64,000 bases of DNA from Robertkochia solimangrovi. Lineage in GTDB: Bacteria > Bacteroidota > Bacteroidia > Flavobacteriales > Flavobacteriaceae. The stretch spans positions 62,001 through 126,000 of the forward strand of contig NZ_QKWN01000013.1 in the NCBI RefSeq assembly GCF_007279655.1, read 5' to 3'. The position numbers and the translations under genes were made by a program. The first letter of the stretch is position 1, and every line of letters begins with the position of its first letter. The notes under the pieces are model-generated. The model was not told the DNA's origin. It made no database searches and worked only from the letters and a program-made list of their open reading frames with translations. This document shows, in pieces, positions 1 through 9,463 of the stretch.

Positions 1-2
1 TC

Positions 3-62
3 GATGTGCTTCCGGGCAATTATGAAAGACTTATGCACCTGTATAAAATTCTGAGAAAGTAA
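3..62 (+). CDS. C-terminal end of an unidentified protein (5' truncated by window)
   Basis: An open frame enters from the left edge and ends at a TAA at 60-62. It reads DVLPGNYERLMHLYKILRK. The remaining 19 residues are too few to name a family. It is convergent with the SDR gene that ends at 336. Reality as a gene end is inferred only from the uninterrupted frame and its position. Confidence 0.35.
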   Translation, partial: DVLPGNYERLMHLYKILRK

Positions 63-335
63 TAACTCCAAAAAGCAGGAGAATTTCACCTGTTATATCG
101 ATTCATAAACAGTGATTCCCACGGGAATGAGAATACTGAAGAGAATAAGTGTTTTGAGAATAAACCAGTTGTTTCTCCTGAAAATGCGATCATTTCTCAA
201 AAATAAGGCATCTTCCGCTATCCAAAAAAATGTGATGAACAGACTGGTTGGAAATATGAAACAATGCTTTCTAATGCTGAAAAGCAAATGGGATTCTGTG
301 AATGAAACCCGATTTACTTACATATTTGTAAAGTG

Positions 336-998
336 CTATTGCTGTTTTGAGATCAGGTCGACAAAATCCTCTTTAACCCCTTCACAGATATTCACCGAAT
401 TATAGGTGCAGTTCTTCATATTCACCGGATCAAAACTATAAATCCTGATCTTTGAGGGTTTGTATTCCCTGCATTGTAAATGCGTAAACATATTCAAGGC
501 TGCCTTCGCGGTAGAATACGCTGTAAGACTGTAACCGGAATAGCAGAACGTATCGTCTTTCATCTTACTGATATCCCCTAAAGAACTGGTGATATTAATG
601 ATACGCGGGTCTTCGCTCAATTTAAGTAACGGATTAAAAAGCTGAATCATCCGAATGACAGCAAAGAAGTTTACTTCATAGACCTCCCTGACCTCCTTTA
701 AATTCAACTGGTCGATCTTATGGCCAAACCCGTTGACGATCTCTGCGTTATTGACCAGCAGATCCAACTTGCCATAGGATTCATAAATGTTTTTTTTGAG
801 TGTTACCAGGCTTTCCTCAGATGTGAAATCCACTTCGGTAAGCTTGTAGTAATCATGGCTTAATGCAGAAAGCTTATCATAGCTCTCTTTAGTTGCAGCC
901 AGTACTACTTCATAATGGTTATCTGCCAGGATTCTTGCAAAATCTTTGCCTATTCCATTACCGGCTTCGGTAACAACGGCAACACTTTTCTCATTCAT
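336..998 (-). CDS. SDR family oxidoreductase
   Basis: Short-chain dehydrogenase/reductase of 220 residues, expected to be a soluble NAD(P)-dependent oxidoreductase; the substrate cannot be told. The Rossmann glycine loop is at residues 10-17 but reads TEAGNGIG, with Glu where the family has the first Gly of TGxxxGIG. The NNAG motif reads NNAE (83-86). The active-site Ser lies in ITSSL (136-140) and the YxxxK pair is Y161/K165. It is somewhat short for the family (about 240-250), with a reduced C-terminus. ATG start at 998 with an A/T-rich leader. It stands alone, upstream of the AraC/efflux genes and on the same strand. The two degenerate cofactor motifs could mean altered cofactor use. Family call is firm, function is open. 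Confidence 0.85.
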   Translation of the reverse strand: MNEKSVAVVTEAGNGIGKDFARILADNHYEVVLAATKESYDKLSALSHDYYKLTEVDFTSEESLVTLKKNIYESYGKLDLLVNNAEIVNGFGHKIDQLNLKEVREVYEVNFFAVIRMIQLFNPLLKLSEDPRIINITSSLGDISKMKDDTFCYSGYSLTAYSTAKAALNMFTHLQCREYKPSKIRIYSFDPVNMKNCTYNSVNICEGVKEDFVDLISKQQ

Positions 999-1104
999 TA
1001 CAATCCATTTTTAAACATTTTACAAATTTAGTGTACAGTGCTTCATAGTTAAAAAAATTAGTTTCATATTTATTGGGTTGGTTTCAATACGGATCACTGA
1101 CCCT

Positions 1105-1992
1105 TTACGTTCTTCTGTATTGGTTAGGTGTTGTTCCACTCATATTTTTAAAGAACCTGGTAAAATGCGTAGGTTCCTGAAAATTGAGTCGATAGGCTAT
1201 TTCAGCGATATCCAATCCGGAATATTTCAATAAACTCTTGCTTTCCATCAATAGTCTTTCCTGAATAATATCCTTTGCACTTTTGCCCGTTAACTTTTTA
1301 ATCGTGGTCGTCAGATAATTCGGAGTGATGTTCAATTCCTGGGCATAATCACTGACATTCTTCGTATCCACATACATCTTATCTACCAAGGCTTCAAATC
1401 TGTTCGCTATGATTTGAGATCTGCTCAAATGATTTTCTGTCGTCTTATGTCTTTCATAGATAGCCTTACAGAAATACAACAACGAACTCAACATTCCTTC
1501 CAGCATTTTTTCCTGATAGGGATGCGGACTCTTAAATACCGAAAGCATTCTTTCGATATCAAAGTTAAGCGATTCATGTTCTTCGCGAGTCAGCATCATC
1601 ACGCTCTTTTCCGTCATTTTCAGAAAAGGAAAATCCTTATTGATATCGGGAAAGGAATTGATCAGAAACTCTTTTCTGAACATCACATACAATCCGGCCA
1701 TTCGCTCATCTCTTACCCAGGAGAATACCTGTCCGGGTACTACGAACCACAGCGGATATTCCTTAAGTTCCAGATCATCGGTATCAAGATTCAATCGACT
1801 GTCGCCGGTGTAGTTCAACAACCCAATCTGGTAAAAACTCTGCCTGTAGGGTGGCATACATCTTCTCGCGGTGACCCCCATATCTTCAACGGCAAAAACA
1901 TCAAAGTTGGGTATATGGCTTCTATGAGAAAACCCTGTTGCCTCATGCAGATCGTTCGTATTTTCAAAAACCGGTATCTCAGCTTTGCTCAT
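1105..1992 (-). CDS. AraC family transcriptional regulator of the efflux operon
   Basis: DNA-binding regulator of about 295 residues. An N-terminal ligand/cupin-type region is followed by a C-terminal double helix-turn-helix of about 100 residues, with the recognisable AraC signature around DIAEIAYRLNFQEPTHFTRF and the PNQYR ending. I chose the ATG at 1992 (MSKAEIPVF); a longer reading to 2058 would start within a few bases of the tolC-like stop codon and adds a Trp/Cys/Arg-rich stretch with no AraC similarity. It follows the outer-membrane lipoprotein gene with a gap of about 70 bases, so it is probably the last gene of the efflux operon and feeds back on it. Inference: it binds the direct repeats upstream of the operon. 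Confidence 0.88.
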   Translation of the reverse strand: MSKAEIPVFENTNDLHEATGFSHRSHIPNFDVFAVEDMGVTARRCMPPYRQSFYQIGLLNYTGDSRLNLDTDDLELKEYPLWFVVPGQVFSWVRDERMAGLYVMFRKEFLINSFPDINKDFPFLKMTEKSVMMLTREEHESLNFDIERMLSVFKSPHPYQEKMLEGMLSSLLYFCKAIYERHKTTENHLSRSQIIANRFEALVDKMYVDTKNVSDYAQELNITPNYLTTTIKKLTGKSAKDIIQERLLMESKSLLKYSGLDIAEIAYRLNFQEPTHFTRFFKNMSGTTPNQYRRT

Positions 1993-2064
1993 ATATATTT
2001 TAGTGGGTCGGTGGTATAGCCAAATTTTAGTCTGCCTACACCAACCCACCTTACACAATTTGTT

Positions 2065-3537
2065 TTAATTGTTAGTATTGGCCTTTGCCAAATGCATCGA
2101 TTCAAATTTAGTATTCAATTCCTCTTCCGAAATTATATCCCATCCACCACCAAGGGCTTTATAGATCGCGATCAGCGAGGTCGCCGAAGAGATCTCACTC
2201 AAAGCAAGTGCATTTTCAGCTTGTAACAAGGCTTTATCAGCATTGAGATAATCGATAAAACTGTCCAGTCCGGAATTATAGCGTTGTCTTGCGAAGTCAG
2301 CTGCCTGCGCACTGGCTTCTGAGGAAATTTGCAGGATCTCACGCCGTTGCAATTCCTTGGTATAATTATTTAAAGACGTCTTAATTTCTTCTAATCCCTG
2401 TAACACCACTTTTTCATATTGATTGAGTGCTGCCAGCGTTTGGGCATCATTGTTTTTGATCTGTTGTTTCACACGACCTAGATTGAAGGCTGCCCAGCTG
2501 ATACTTGGAAATATACTCCAGGTAAAAGATTCTTTATTTCCGAAATTGGCAAAATCAACAGCTGAGAAACCTATTGTACCTCCGAATTCAATCTTCGGAT
2601 AGAGTTCGGCCACCGAAATATTATATGCGGCGATCCTTATCTGCAGTGCAGCTTCAGCCCTTCTTACATCCGGTCTGCGTCTTAACATCTCCTCAATGCT
2701 TCCTACAGCAACCGACGGGGGCAAACTGGGAAGGGGTTGTTTACTGATGATGGCCGCATCCAGATCACCGGGTACCTCACCTATCAATACGCTCAGGCTA
2801 TTTTTGATCGCTTCGATCCTTGCTTCCAGTGGAGGAATGCTTGCCCGGGTACTCTCGAGTTGTGCCAGGGCTCTCGATACATCCAGACTGTTACTGGTAC
2901 CTGCTTCTGACAATTTAACGGTCAGTTCATACGTTTCTTTCTGACTCTGTAAATTTCGTTTGGAGATATCCAGCAAGTATTGTGTACCCCGAAGCTCCAT
3001 GTAATTATTGGCTACTTCGGCAAAAATACTGACATACATACCATGCATATCTGCCAGCGCCAGATTGCTGTTTGCCCAGGCTCCTTTTATCCGGTTACTA
3101 ACCCTTCCAAAAAGGTCTACTTCCCAGAACGCATCAAAACTTGCATTATAGGTACTGTAGGTAGGATTGCTTCCCGGAACGAACACATTTTCTCCCAGGC
3201 GGGTTCTGGTATAGTCACCATTGGCAGTCACTGTTGGTAATCTGTCCAGTCTGGTTTCTTTCAGAAAAGCACGGGATGCCTTATAGTTCGCCACTGCTGA
3301 ATTGATATCCAGATTATGCTTTCTCGCTCTTTCTATCAACGTATCGAGAATGGGATCCTGAAATTCTGACCACCATGTTTTGGCGATCGCTGCTTCCGTA
3401 AAGGCCTTATCTTTGATCTCACGTTGAAGAAAGTCTTCTCCCGCATTCACCCCACTTTGTACTTCATAGTCCCTTTTCGTAATCCCACAGGATACTAAGG
3501 TGAACGCGATTACTATATATATTATTGATCTTTTCAT
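2065..3537 (-). CDS. TolC/OprM-like outer membrane efflux lipoprotein
   Basis: Outer-membrane channel of a tripartite efflux pump (NodT/OprM type), 490 residues. A short lipoprotein signal ends at the lipobox LVSC with Cys17. Two outer-membrane-efflux-protein repeats follow, including the conserved LLIGEVPG-like and RRPDVRRAEAAL segments. It should form a trimeric beta-barrel plus periplasmic alpha-tunnel. It starts 17 bases after the pump gene stop (3537 versus 3554) and is co-transcribed with the adaptor and pump. Length is normal for the family, and no damage is seen. Confidence 0.93.
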   Translation of the reverse strand: MKRSIIYIVIAFTLVSCGITKRDYEVQSGVNAGEDFLQREIKDKAFTEAAIAKTWWSEFQDPILDTLIERARKHNLDINSAVANYKASRAFLKETRLDRLPTVTANGDYTRTRLGENVFVPGSNPTYSTYNASFDAFWEVDLFGRVSNRIKGAWANSNLALADMHGMYVSIFAEVANNYMELRGTQYLLDISKRNLQSQKETYELTVKLSEAGTSNSLDVSRALAQLESTRASIPPLEARIEAIKNSLSVLIGEVPGDLDAAIISKQPLPSLPPSVAVGSIEEMLRRRPDVRRAEAALQIRIAAYNISVAELYPKIEFGGTIGFSAVDFANFGNKESFTWSIFPSISWAAFNLGRVKQQIKNNDAQTLAALNQYEKVVLQGLEEIKTSLNNYTKELQRREILQISSEASAQAADFARQRYNSGLDSFIDYLNADKALLQAENALALSEISSATSLIAIYKALGGGWDIISEEELNTKFESMHLAKANTNN

Positions 3538-3553
3538 TGCATCTTGATTATTT

Positions 3554-6500
3554 CTAATTAGGCTGTGGTGATAACACTGCGGGCTGATGAGCCTTCGCTC
3601 TTTTGGCCGACCATTTTCTTCCCAGGTAATAAAATACCGGAGTCAGGAAAATTCCGAAGATGGTTACCCCCAACATTCCACTAAATACTGCTATCCCCAG
3701 TGAAACCCGTAATTCTGATCCGGCTCCGGTTGCCAGTGCAAGAGGCACTACCCCCAGGATGAATGCCATCGCAGTCATCAGGATGGGTCGCAACCTCAGA
3801 CGGGAAGCTTCGATCACCGCAGTTTTCAAATCTTCTCCCTGATCCTCCAGCTGCTTGGCAAATTCCACGATCAGAATAGCATTCTTACTCGCAAGACCCA
3901 CCAGTACCACGAGTCCGATCTGTACCATGATATTATTATCCAGTCCGGCGAGGTCAACCCCAACCATCGCAGAAAGCAATACCATAGGAACGATGAAAAT
4001 TACAGCTAATGGAAGCACCAGACTTTCGAACTGAGCTGCCAGTAACAGAAATACGAATACCACTGCGAGCAAAAATGCGACACCTGCCGTATTTCCGGCC
4101 GCTCGTTCCTGATAAGCGATCTCCGTCCATTCGAAGGAGATGCCCTGTGGAAGTATTTCCGCAGTGAGTTCCTCCATTCTGTCCAAACCTTCTCCAGAAC
4201 TATATCCTGGAGCAAAATCTCCATTAAGGGAAGCCGAAGGATAAAGATTGAACCTTGGAATCCTTGAAGGTCCGGCGATATCCTTTTGTTGTGAAACCGT
4301 CCCTAAAGGAACCATCTCCCCTTTCTTGTTACGCACTTTGATCCTGGAAATATCATCCGGAGTTAAGCGGTTGGGTGCATCGGCCTGTGCAGTAACCTGA
4401 AAGGTTCTTCCTAAATAATTGAATTCGTTTACAAAGGCTGATCCCATATAGATCTCCAGCGACTGAAATAACTCCCCGACATCGATTCCCAGTTTCTCTG
4501 CTTTAACCCGGTCTACATCGAGAAAAAGCTGCGGGGTCTGATTATTGAAGAAACTGAATACGTTATTAAGCTTAGGGTCCTGATTAGCTGCCATGGCGAG
4601 TTCATTGGTCGCCTTCAACAGTGCATCAGTACCGAGGTTAGCACGGTCCTGAACCATCATTCTAAATCCTCCTGCATTACCGATCCCTCTCACCGATGGT
4701 GGTGGAATAACCAAAACGATGGCATCATCGATCTGAGCGAATTTAGCCCGTATCGTTCCTAAGAGTTCCTCATAACCAATTCCTTTTTCATTCCGGAGTT
4801 CAAAATCTTCCAGCGTTAAGAATACGGCTGCCGCATTGGAGGCATTTGTAAAAGATGCTGCATCAAAACCGGTGAAGGAAACTGCATTCTCGACCCCATC
4901 GATATCGAGCCCAAGATCGAGTACTTCCCGAATGACCTTATCGGTTCTGGTCAGGGATGATCCGGGAGGCAATTGTACAATCGTTATAAAATACTGCTGG
5001 TCCATAGCCGGAATAAACCCTTGCGGCACCCTGTTGAACTCAAACCCTGTGATTGCTATCAGTCCAAAATAGACCACCATCACCATCATCCCGGTTCTCA
5101 CCAGTTTTTGAACGGCCTTCCCATAGCGATCAGAAAGTGCCTCCATAAATCCGTTGAACTTATCTCCGATGAACTTTAAAGGTCTAAGATATATCGGTGT
5201 GTTTTTAGCAGTGGTTTTTTCTTCGTGACGCATCAATAGTGCTGCCATGGCCGGACTCAGGGTCAGGGAAACGAATACGGAAATAGCCGTAGCCACCGCG
5301 ATGGTCATTCCGAACTGTTTGTAGAATTGCCCTGAAATTCCATCCAGAAAAGCGGTTGGAATAAAAACAGCGATCAATACCAGTCCGATTGCAACAAGCG
5401 CTCCTCCTACTTCATCCATGGTTTTAAAGGCTGCCTCTTTAGGTGAAAATCCTTTTGCGAGATAGCGCTCCATATTTTCCACAACCACGATAGCATCATC
5501 CACCACAATACCGATGGCAAGCACCAATCCGAAAAGTGTCAGGTTATTCAGGGAAAATCCGATGGCCTGCATCACGGCAAAGGTTCCGATCAAAGAAACC
5601 GGAATAGCCAGTATCGGGATAATGGCCGCTCTCCAGGATTGCAGGAATAGCAGAATCACCAGTACTACCAGTATGACAGCTTCAAAAATGGTATGATAAA
5701 CCTCATCCACAGATTTCTGGATGAACTCCGTTGGGTTATAGGCGATCTTATATTCCAGGTCTTTTGGAAAGTTCTTCGAAAGTTCTTTCATCTTCTCCTG
5801 GATCTGTTCAGCGGTTTCCAGGGCGTTACCACCGGGTTGCTGAAATATCGGCATCGCGATTGCCGGATCCTTTCCCAGATAACCCTTGGTCGCATAATTC
5901 TGTGCTCCCAATTCTACCCGTCCAACATCTTTCAGTCGGACGATCCTTCCATCCTCGCCGGATTTGATAATGACATTCTCAAACTGCTCTGTAGAAACCA
6001 GTTTTCCCTGTGTTTGTATATTGACCTCGAAAGCCGACTGATTCCCTGAGGGCAAGGTGTTCAGGGTTCCACTGGCGATCTGCACATTTTGTGCTCTCAA
6101 TGCAGCTACTACTTCCCCTGCGGTTATATCAAGTGTGGCGATCTTATCGGGATTTAACCAAATGCGCATGGCATATTCGGCTGCACCAAAGATCTGTATA
6201 TCACCCACTCCTTTTATACGGGCCAATTCATCCTTAAGCTGGAGCACTGCATAATTCCCCATATAGATCTGGTCATAGGTCTTATTCGGTGAATACATAT
6301 TTACCACCATCAACATATCCGGTGATATTTTCTTCGTGGTTATTCCCAGTCTTTTTACCGACTCCGGCAATCGTGGTTCGGCAATGGCCACCCGATTCTG
6401 TACCTGTACCTGTGCTTTATCAAGGTCGGTACCCAGCTTAAAAGCTACCTGAAGTACAACACGACCGTCGGCAGAGGATTGGGAAGTCATGTAAATCATA

Positions 6501-6727
6501 TCTTCCACCCCGTTTATCTCCTTTTCCAGGGGCGCAGCCACACTTTCAGAAAGCGTTTGAGCATTGGCGCCCGGGTAAACCGCTACCACTTCAATGGTAG
6601 GAGGAGCAACATCGGGAAATTGAGAAATCGGCAGGGAAACATAAGCCAGACCCCCAACGATCAATATAAGTACACTGAGTACTGCGGCAAAGATGGGCCT
6701 CTTTATAAATATATGGCTAAACTTCAT
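3554..6727 (-). CDS. RND efflux transporter, HAE1 (AcrB-like) permease
   Basis: Inner-membrane proton-driven multidrug pump of 1057 residues, full length for AcrB/MexB. The N-terminus begins with a cytosolic Phe-containing stretch and TM1. The proton-relay Asp pair is visible in GIVVDDAIVVVEN (TM4), and the matching Lys in GLASKNAILIVEF (TM10). The two large periplasmic porter loops are present. It sits between the adaptor gene (upstream, gap about 125 bases) and the tolC-like gene. The 125-base gap shows no obvious promoter, so one transcript is likely. Substrate range cannot be read from sequence; in this family hydrophobic drugs, bile salts and dyes are typical. Confidence 0.95.
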   Translation of the reverse strand: MKFSHIFIKRPIFAAVLSVLILIVGGLAYVSLPISQFPDVAPPTIEVVAVYPGANAQTLSESVAAPLEKEINGVEDMIYMTSQSSADGRVVLQVAFKLGTDLDKAQVQVQNRVAIAEPRLPESVKRLGITTKKISPDMLMVVNMYSPNKTYDQIYMGNYAVLQLKDELARIKGVGDIQIFGAAEYAMRIWLNPDKIATLDITAGEVVAALRAQNVQIASGTLNTLPSGNQSAFEVNIQTQGKLVSTEQFENVIIKSGEDGRIVRLKDVGRVELGAQNYATKGYLGKDPAIAMPIFQQPGGNALETAEQIQEKMKELSKNFPKDLEYKIAYNPTEFIQKSVDEVYHTIFEAVILVVLVILLFLQSWRAAIIPILAIPVSLIGTFAVMQAIGFSLNNLTLFGLVLAIGIVVDDAIVVVENMERYLAKGFSPKEAAFKTMDEVGGALVAIGLVLIAVFIPTAFLDGISGQFYKQFGMTIAVATAISVFVSLTLSPAMAALLMRHEEKTTAKNTPIYLRPLKFIGDKFNGFMEALSDRYGKAVQKLVRTGMMVMVVYFGLIAITGFEFNRVPQGFIPAMDQQYFITIVQLPPGSSLTRTDKVIREVLDLGLDIDGVENAVSFTGFDAASFTNASNAAAVFLTLEDFELRNEKGIGYEELLGTIRAKFAQIDDAIVLVIPPPSVRGIGNAGGFRMMVQDRANLGTDALLKATNELAMAANQDPKLNNVFSFFNNQTPQLFLDVDRVKAEKLGIDVGELFQSLEIYMGSAFVNEFNYLGRTFQVTAQADAPNRLTPDDISRIKVRNKKGEMVPLGTVSQQKDIAGPSRIPRFNLYPSASLNGDFAPGYSSGEGLDRMEELTAEILPQGISFEWTEIAYQERAAGNTAGVAFLLAVVFVFLLLAAQFESLVLPLAVIFIVPMVLLSAMVGVDLAGLDNNIMVQIGLVVLVGLASKNAILIVEFAKQLEDQGEDLKTAVIEASRLRLRPILMTAMAFILGVVPLALATGAGSELRVSLGIAVFSGMLGVTIFGIFLTPVFYYLGRKWSAKRAKAHQPAVLSPQPN

Positions 6728-6851
6728 TCTTTTGTTTCTTTTTTGAAAATAGGACTCCCATTGTCTCCCAGTTAACGACCGTAAGACCGATAACTGAAAG
6801 CCTTAAGAGTATTCTTTTGATTCTAAAAGTTAATTTAGGTACCCACAGGCA

Positions 6852-8069
6852 TCAATGAGCCTGGGTTACCGCATTCGTCAGGATATTGGATTCCTCCTGA
6901 ATCGCTACGGTCGACGGACTCACCTCCATTCCCGGTCTGATCTTTTGAATATTGTTGACGATCACCTTATCTTCTGACGAGATTCCTCCTCTGATAATTC
7001 TAAGACCGTTCGAATGCAACGGTCCGAGTGTAACAGTCTTGCTTACGACCTTGTTTTCATCGGTCAAGACATACACAAACCTTAGCGACTGATTCGTTCC
7101 GATAATTTCATCCGGAATCATCAATGCTTTGTGCTCAGCACTTCCGAGAAGTCTCGCCTTTCCGAACATTCCCGGTTCCAGCAGATGGTCTTTGTTTTCA
7201 AGGATCGCCCTGCTTTCAATGGTTCCTGAATTGTTATCGATCTCATTATCCACAAAATCCATTTTGGCTTCGTGTACAAAATCATCCTCATCGATCAGCT
7301 TGATGAAAACCGGCATGCCTTCGGCACGGGCTTCATCCCGTTCTCCATTTCTGGCAAGTCTGACGTATTTCAAGTAATCAGATTCACTTCCTGTGAAATA
7401 AAAATGAATCGGACTCGTAGCAACGATGGTGGTCAACAAGGTTGAATTCGCACTCCCCCCATCAACGATATTCCCTTCGTTTACCTTATCACGACTTACC
7501 AATCCGGAAATAGGAGCTTTCACTTCTGTAAATTCCAGATTGAGTCTGGCGTTATCCACTTTGGCCTGAGCCAATTGCTTACTTGCTTCAGCATGTACCA
7601 GTGCCTGCTCTCTGCGGTCGTACTCTTCTATAGAGAGTGCTCCGGTCTCTCTGAGAGATTCCACTCTTTCGAAATTATCCTGAGCAGTCTTAAGCGTGGC
7701 CAGTGCCTGAGCATAGTTGGCTTCAGCTTCCGCCAATGCGATCTTAAAAGGTCTTTGGTCTATGACAAAAAGAACCTGCCCCTTCGTTACTTGTTCACCA
7801 TCTGAAAAGTTCACTTTTTCCAGAAATCCACTTACCCGGGCACGTACTTCGACTCTGCTACTCGCTTCGAATCGACCGGTATATTCATCCCACTCGGTAA
7901 TTTTCTCAAAAACCGGAGTCGCCACTTCTACCGGTAACGCAGCCATTGCTGGTTGTGATTTTTCATCCTCGTTTTCAACAGTTGTAAAAGCGAGAAAAAT
8001 GATGGCTATCAGTAAACCTATAAACCCTAGGGACAGGTATCTGTTCGTGTTAAAATTTAGTTTCATCAT
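6852..8069 (-). CDS. RND efflux periplasmic adaptor (AcrA-like membrane fusion protein)
   Basis: Periplasmic adaptor of 405 residues linking the AcrB-like pump to the TolC-like channel. An N-terminal hydrophobic anchor (about residues 12-27, YLSLGFIGLLIAIIFLAF) is followed by the barrel-sandwich/lipoyl hybrid domain (VRARVSGFLEKVNFSDG), an alpha-hairpin rich in Ala/Glu/Lys (about 105-175), a second lipoyl half (VKAPISGLVSRDKV) and the beta-barrel and membrane-proximal domains (EPGMFGKARL). First gene of the minus-strand operon. Start at 8069 with an adjacent in-frame ATG at 8066; either is possible. There is no Cys lipobox, unlike E. coli AcrA. Confidence 0.93.
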   Translation of the reverse strand: MMKLNFNTNRYLSLGFIGLLIAIIFLAFTTVENEDEKSQPAMAALPVEVATPVFEKITEWDEYTGRFEASSRVEVRARVSGFLEKVNFSDGEQVTKGQVLFVIDQRPFKIALAEAEANYAQALATLKTAQDNFERVESLRETGALSIEEYDRREQALVHAEASKQLAQAKVDNARLNLEFTEVKAPISGLVSRDKVNEGNIVDGGSANSTLLTTIVATSPIHFYFTGSESDYLKYVRLARNGERDEARAEGMPVFIKLIDEDDFVHEAKMDFVDNEIDNNSGTIESRAILENKDHLLEPGMFGKARLLGSAEHKALMIPDEIIGTNQSLRFVYVLTDENKVVSKTVTLGPLHSNGLRIIRGGISSEDKVIVNNIQKIRPGMEVSPSTVAIQEESNILTNAVTQAH

Positions 8070-8099
8070 GATCTTCTATTTAATGTTGACTTTAGACGA

Positions 8100-8107
8100 C
8101 AAAATTA
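8100..8107 (-). promoter_or_regulatory. -7 box of the efflux operon promoter
   Basis: Read on the minus strand the site is TAATTTTG, a perfect Bacteroidetes -7 consensus (TAnnTTTG), about 30 bases before the adaptor start. No TTG -33 box occurs at the usual 17-23 base spacing (about 8125-8131), which suggests an activator-dependent promoter. Confidence 0.5.
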
Positions 8108-8151
8108 TATCCATCATGGCCGTTACGGGTAACCATAATAGTTTCATAAAT

Positions 8152-8203
8152 GACCAAAATCTTAACTACCGCTAAAAAAGACCAAAATCTTTGATCATCG
8201 CTA
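8152..8203. promoter_or_regulatory. Pair of direct repeats, candidate AraC-regulator operator
   Basis: Two near-identical 23/24-base direct repeats start at 8152 and 8180. Both begin GACCAAAATCTT and end CGCTA, with differences only in the middle (AACTAC versus TGATCAT). Start-to-start spacing is 28 bases. They lie about 45-100 bases upstream of the -7 box at 8100-8107. Position and arrangement suit an AraC-family activator bound as a dimer to direct repeats; assignment to the regulator at 1105-1992 is inference. Confidence 0.55.
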
Positions 8204-8540
8204 CAAACTTCTTAACCGATCAAATGTCATAGCAATCTGGTCGCTTATCACAAAAATTTATGGGCCGGCCCTGTGGTTCTACACTCGTTCTATCAAAAAA
8301 CGAATATTCATAACTTTTGTAAAAGGAAATTAAATATCCTCACTAACTTCAATCCTGTTACACCGAATTGGCTTTAAAACATGATTTGATGTCCCTCATT
8401 AATTAGTCTATTTATTTTATCATTATTATGCTGCCTAGTGTCTATTCTACTTCTAAAAAATTCAATACATACTGCTTCCCAATTTCAAGATTATACAACT
8501 TAAAAGGAAATTGCCTATTTTGGACATGGCTAACCATTTT

Positions 8541-9443
8541 ATGAAACCATTCCAACTGATGAGAAACTTTTTATTTACCTGTACGCTTATTCTTTGCTTT
8601 ATTACCGATTCCTCAGCACAGCAACCACCGGCTTACCAATTATTGAACAATAAAGGTGAAGTTGCCGACTATGAGGTTATGATCAAAGATCTGGCTGCAG
8701 GAGATATGGTCTTTTTCGGTGAATATCATACCAATCCGATCTCACACTGGATGCAATTGGAAATGTGTAAAAGTTTCTATGCGATCAAAGGAAAAGAACT
8801 GTACCTGGGAGCGGAAATGTTTGAAAACGGAAACCAATTGGTGATCGATGAATACCTTCAGGGGTATTATGAAGAAGATAAAATGATACCGGAGATCACA
8901 CAGCTTTGGAACAACTATAAGACCGATTATAAACCCCTGCTGGACTTTGCAAAGGAAAATGAGCTCAGATTCATAGCGACGAACATCCCGAGAAGGTATG
9001 CTTCCATGATCTATAAGGGAGGCATCGGGATTCTTGACCAGCTGAGTGATGAAGCCAAAGCGATGATCAGTCCGGACCTGAAGAAATATTTTGATCCTAC
9101 GGTAAAGGCTTATGCTGAAATGGCTGAAAAAATGGGAGGCCATGTGCCTCCAAACATGCTGAACATTCAAACTTCACAGGCTTCCAAAGATGCCACCATG
9201 GCCCATTTTTCCCTGAAAAACTTCCAAAAAGGAAACCTGCTCTTTCACTTTGAAGGTTCCTACCATTCCAACTATGATCAGGGTATTATCTGGTGGATCA
9301 ACAAGGTGCAACCCGGACTAACCATAAAATCGATCACCACGGTAAACAGTTCTGAATGGGAAACCATGACCGAAGAAGAAAAGTCAACCATAGCTGATTA
9401 TATTATCGTTGTGGCAGATTCCATGACACAGACGAACCGCTAA
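8541..9443 (+). CDS. ChaN-like (Tiki superfamily) haem-binding/uptake protein, exported
   Basis: About 300 residues. The N-terminus is a signal peptide ending near DSSAQQ. The mature part has the ChaN signature: GDMVFFGEYHTN close to the N-terminus, GAEMFE, and a C-terminal FHFEGSYHSNYDQGIIWW. ChaN-like proteins bind haem or act as Tiki/TraB-fold metalloproteins; here a periplasmic or surface role is likely. I chose ATG 8541 (MKPFQL). A TTG at 8511 and ATGs at 8526 and 8559 are in frame; 8541 or 8559 gives the most ordinary signal peptide. The next gene follows after 20 bases, suggesting a pair. The catalytic versus haem-binding role is not settled. Confidence 0.8.
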   Translation: MKPFQLMRNFLFTCTLILCFITDSSAQQPPAYQLLNNKGEVADYEVMIKDLAAGDMVFFGEYHTNPISHWMQLEMCKSFYAIKGKELYLGAEMFENGNQLVIDEYLQGYYEEDKMIPEITQLWNNYKTDYKPLLDFAKENELRFIATNIPRRYASMIYKGGIGILDQLSDEAKAMISPDLKKYFDPTVKAYAEMAEKMGGHVPPNMLNIQTSQASKDATMAHFSLKNFQKGNLLFHFEGSYHSNYDQGIIWWINKVQPGLTIKSITTVNSSEWETMTEEEKSTIADYIIVVADSMTQTNR

Positions 9444-9463
9444 CCTTCAATGCCGATCATAGT

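Noticed and set aside
93-287. Minus-strand open frame of 64 residues with two hydrophobic stretches
   Set aside because: Only a TTG start, no ATG in the frame and no recognisable family; coding potential cannot be supported.
112-405. Plus-strand open frame overlapping the end of the SDR gene
   Set aside because: Runs antisense into the SDR coding region and has no protein-like features.
7717-8175. Plus-strand frame across the adaptor gene and its promoter
   Set aside because: Antisense shadow of the adaptor gene; Ser/Thr-rich composition typical of the opposite strand.
8262-8271. GGGCCGGCCC palindrome upstream of the ChaN-like gene
   Set aside because: Striking but isolated; no hairpin-terminator T-tract or repeated copy gives it a role.
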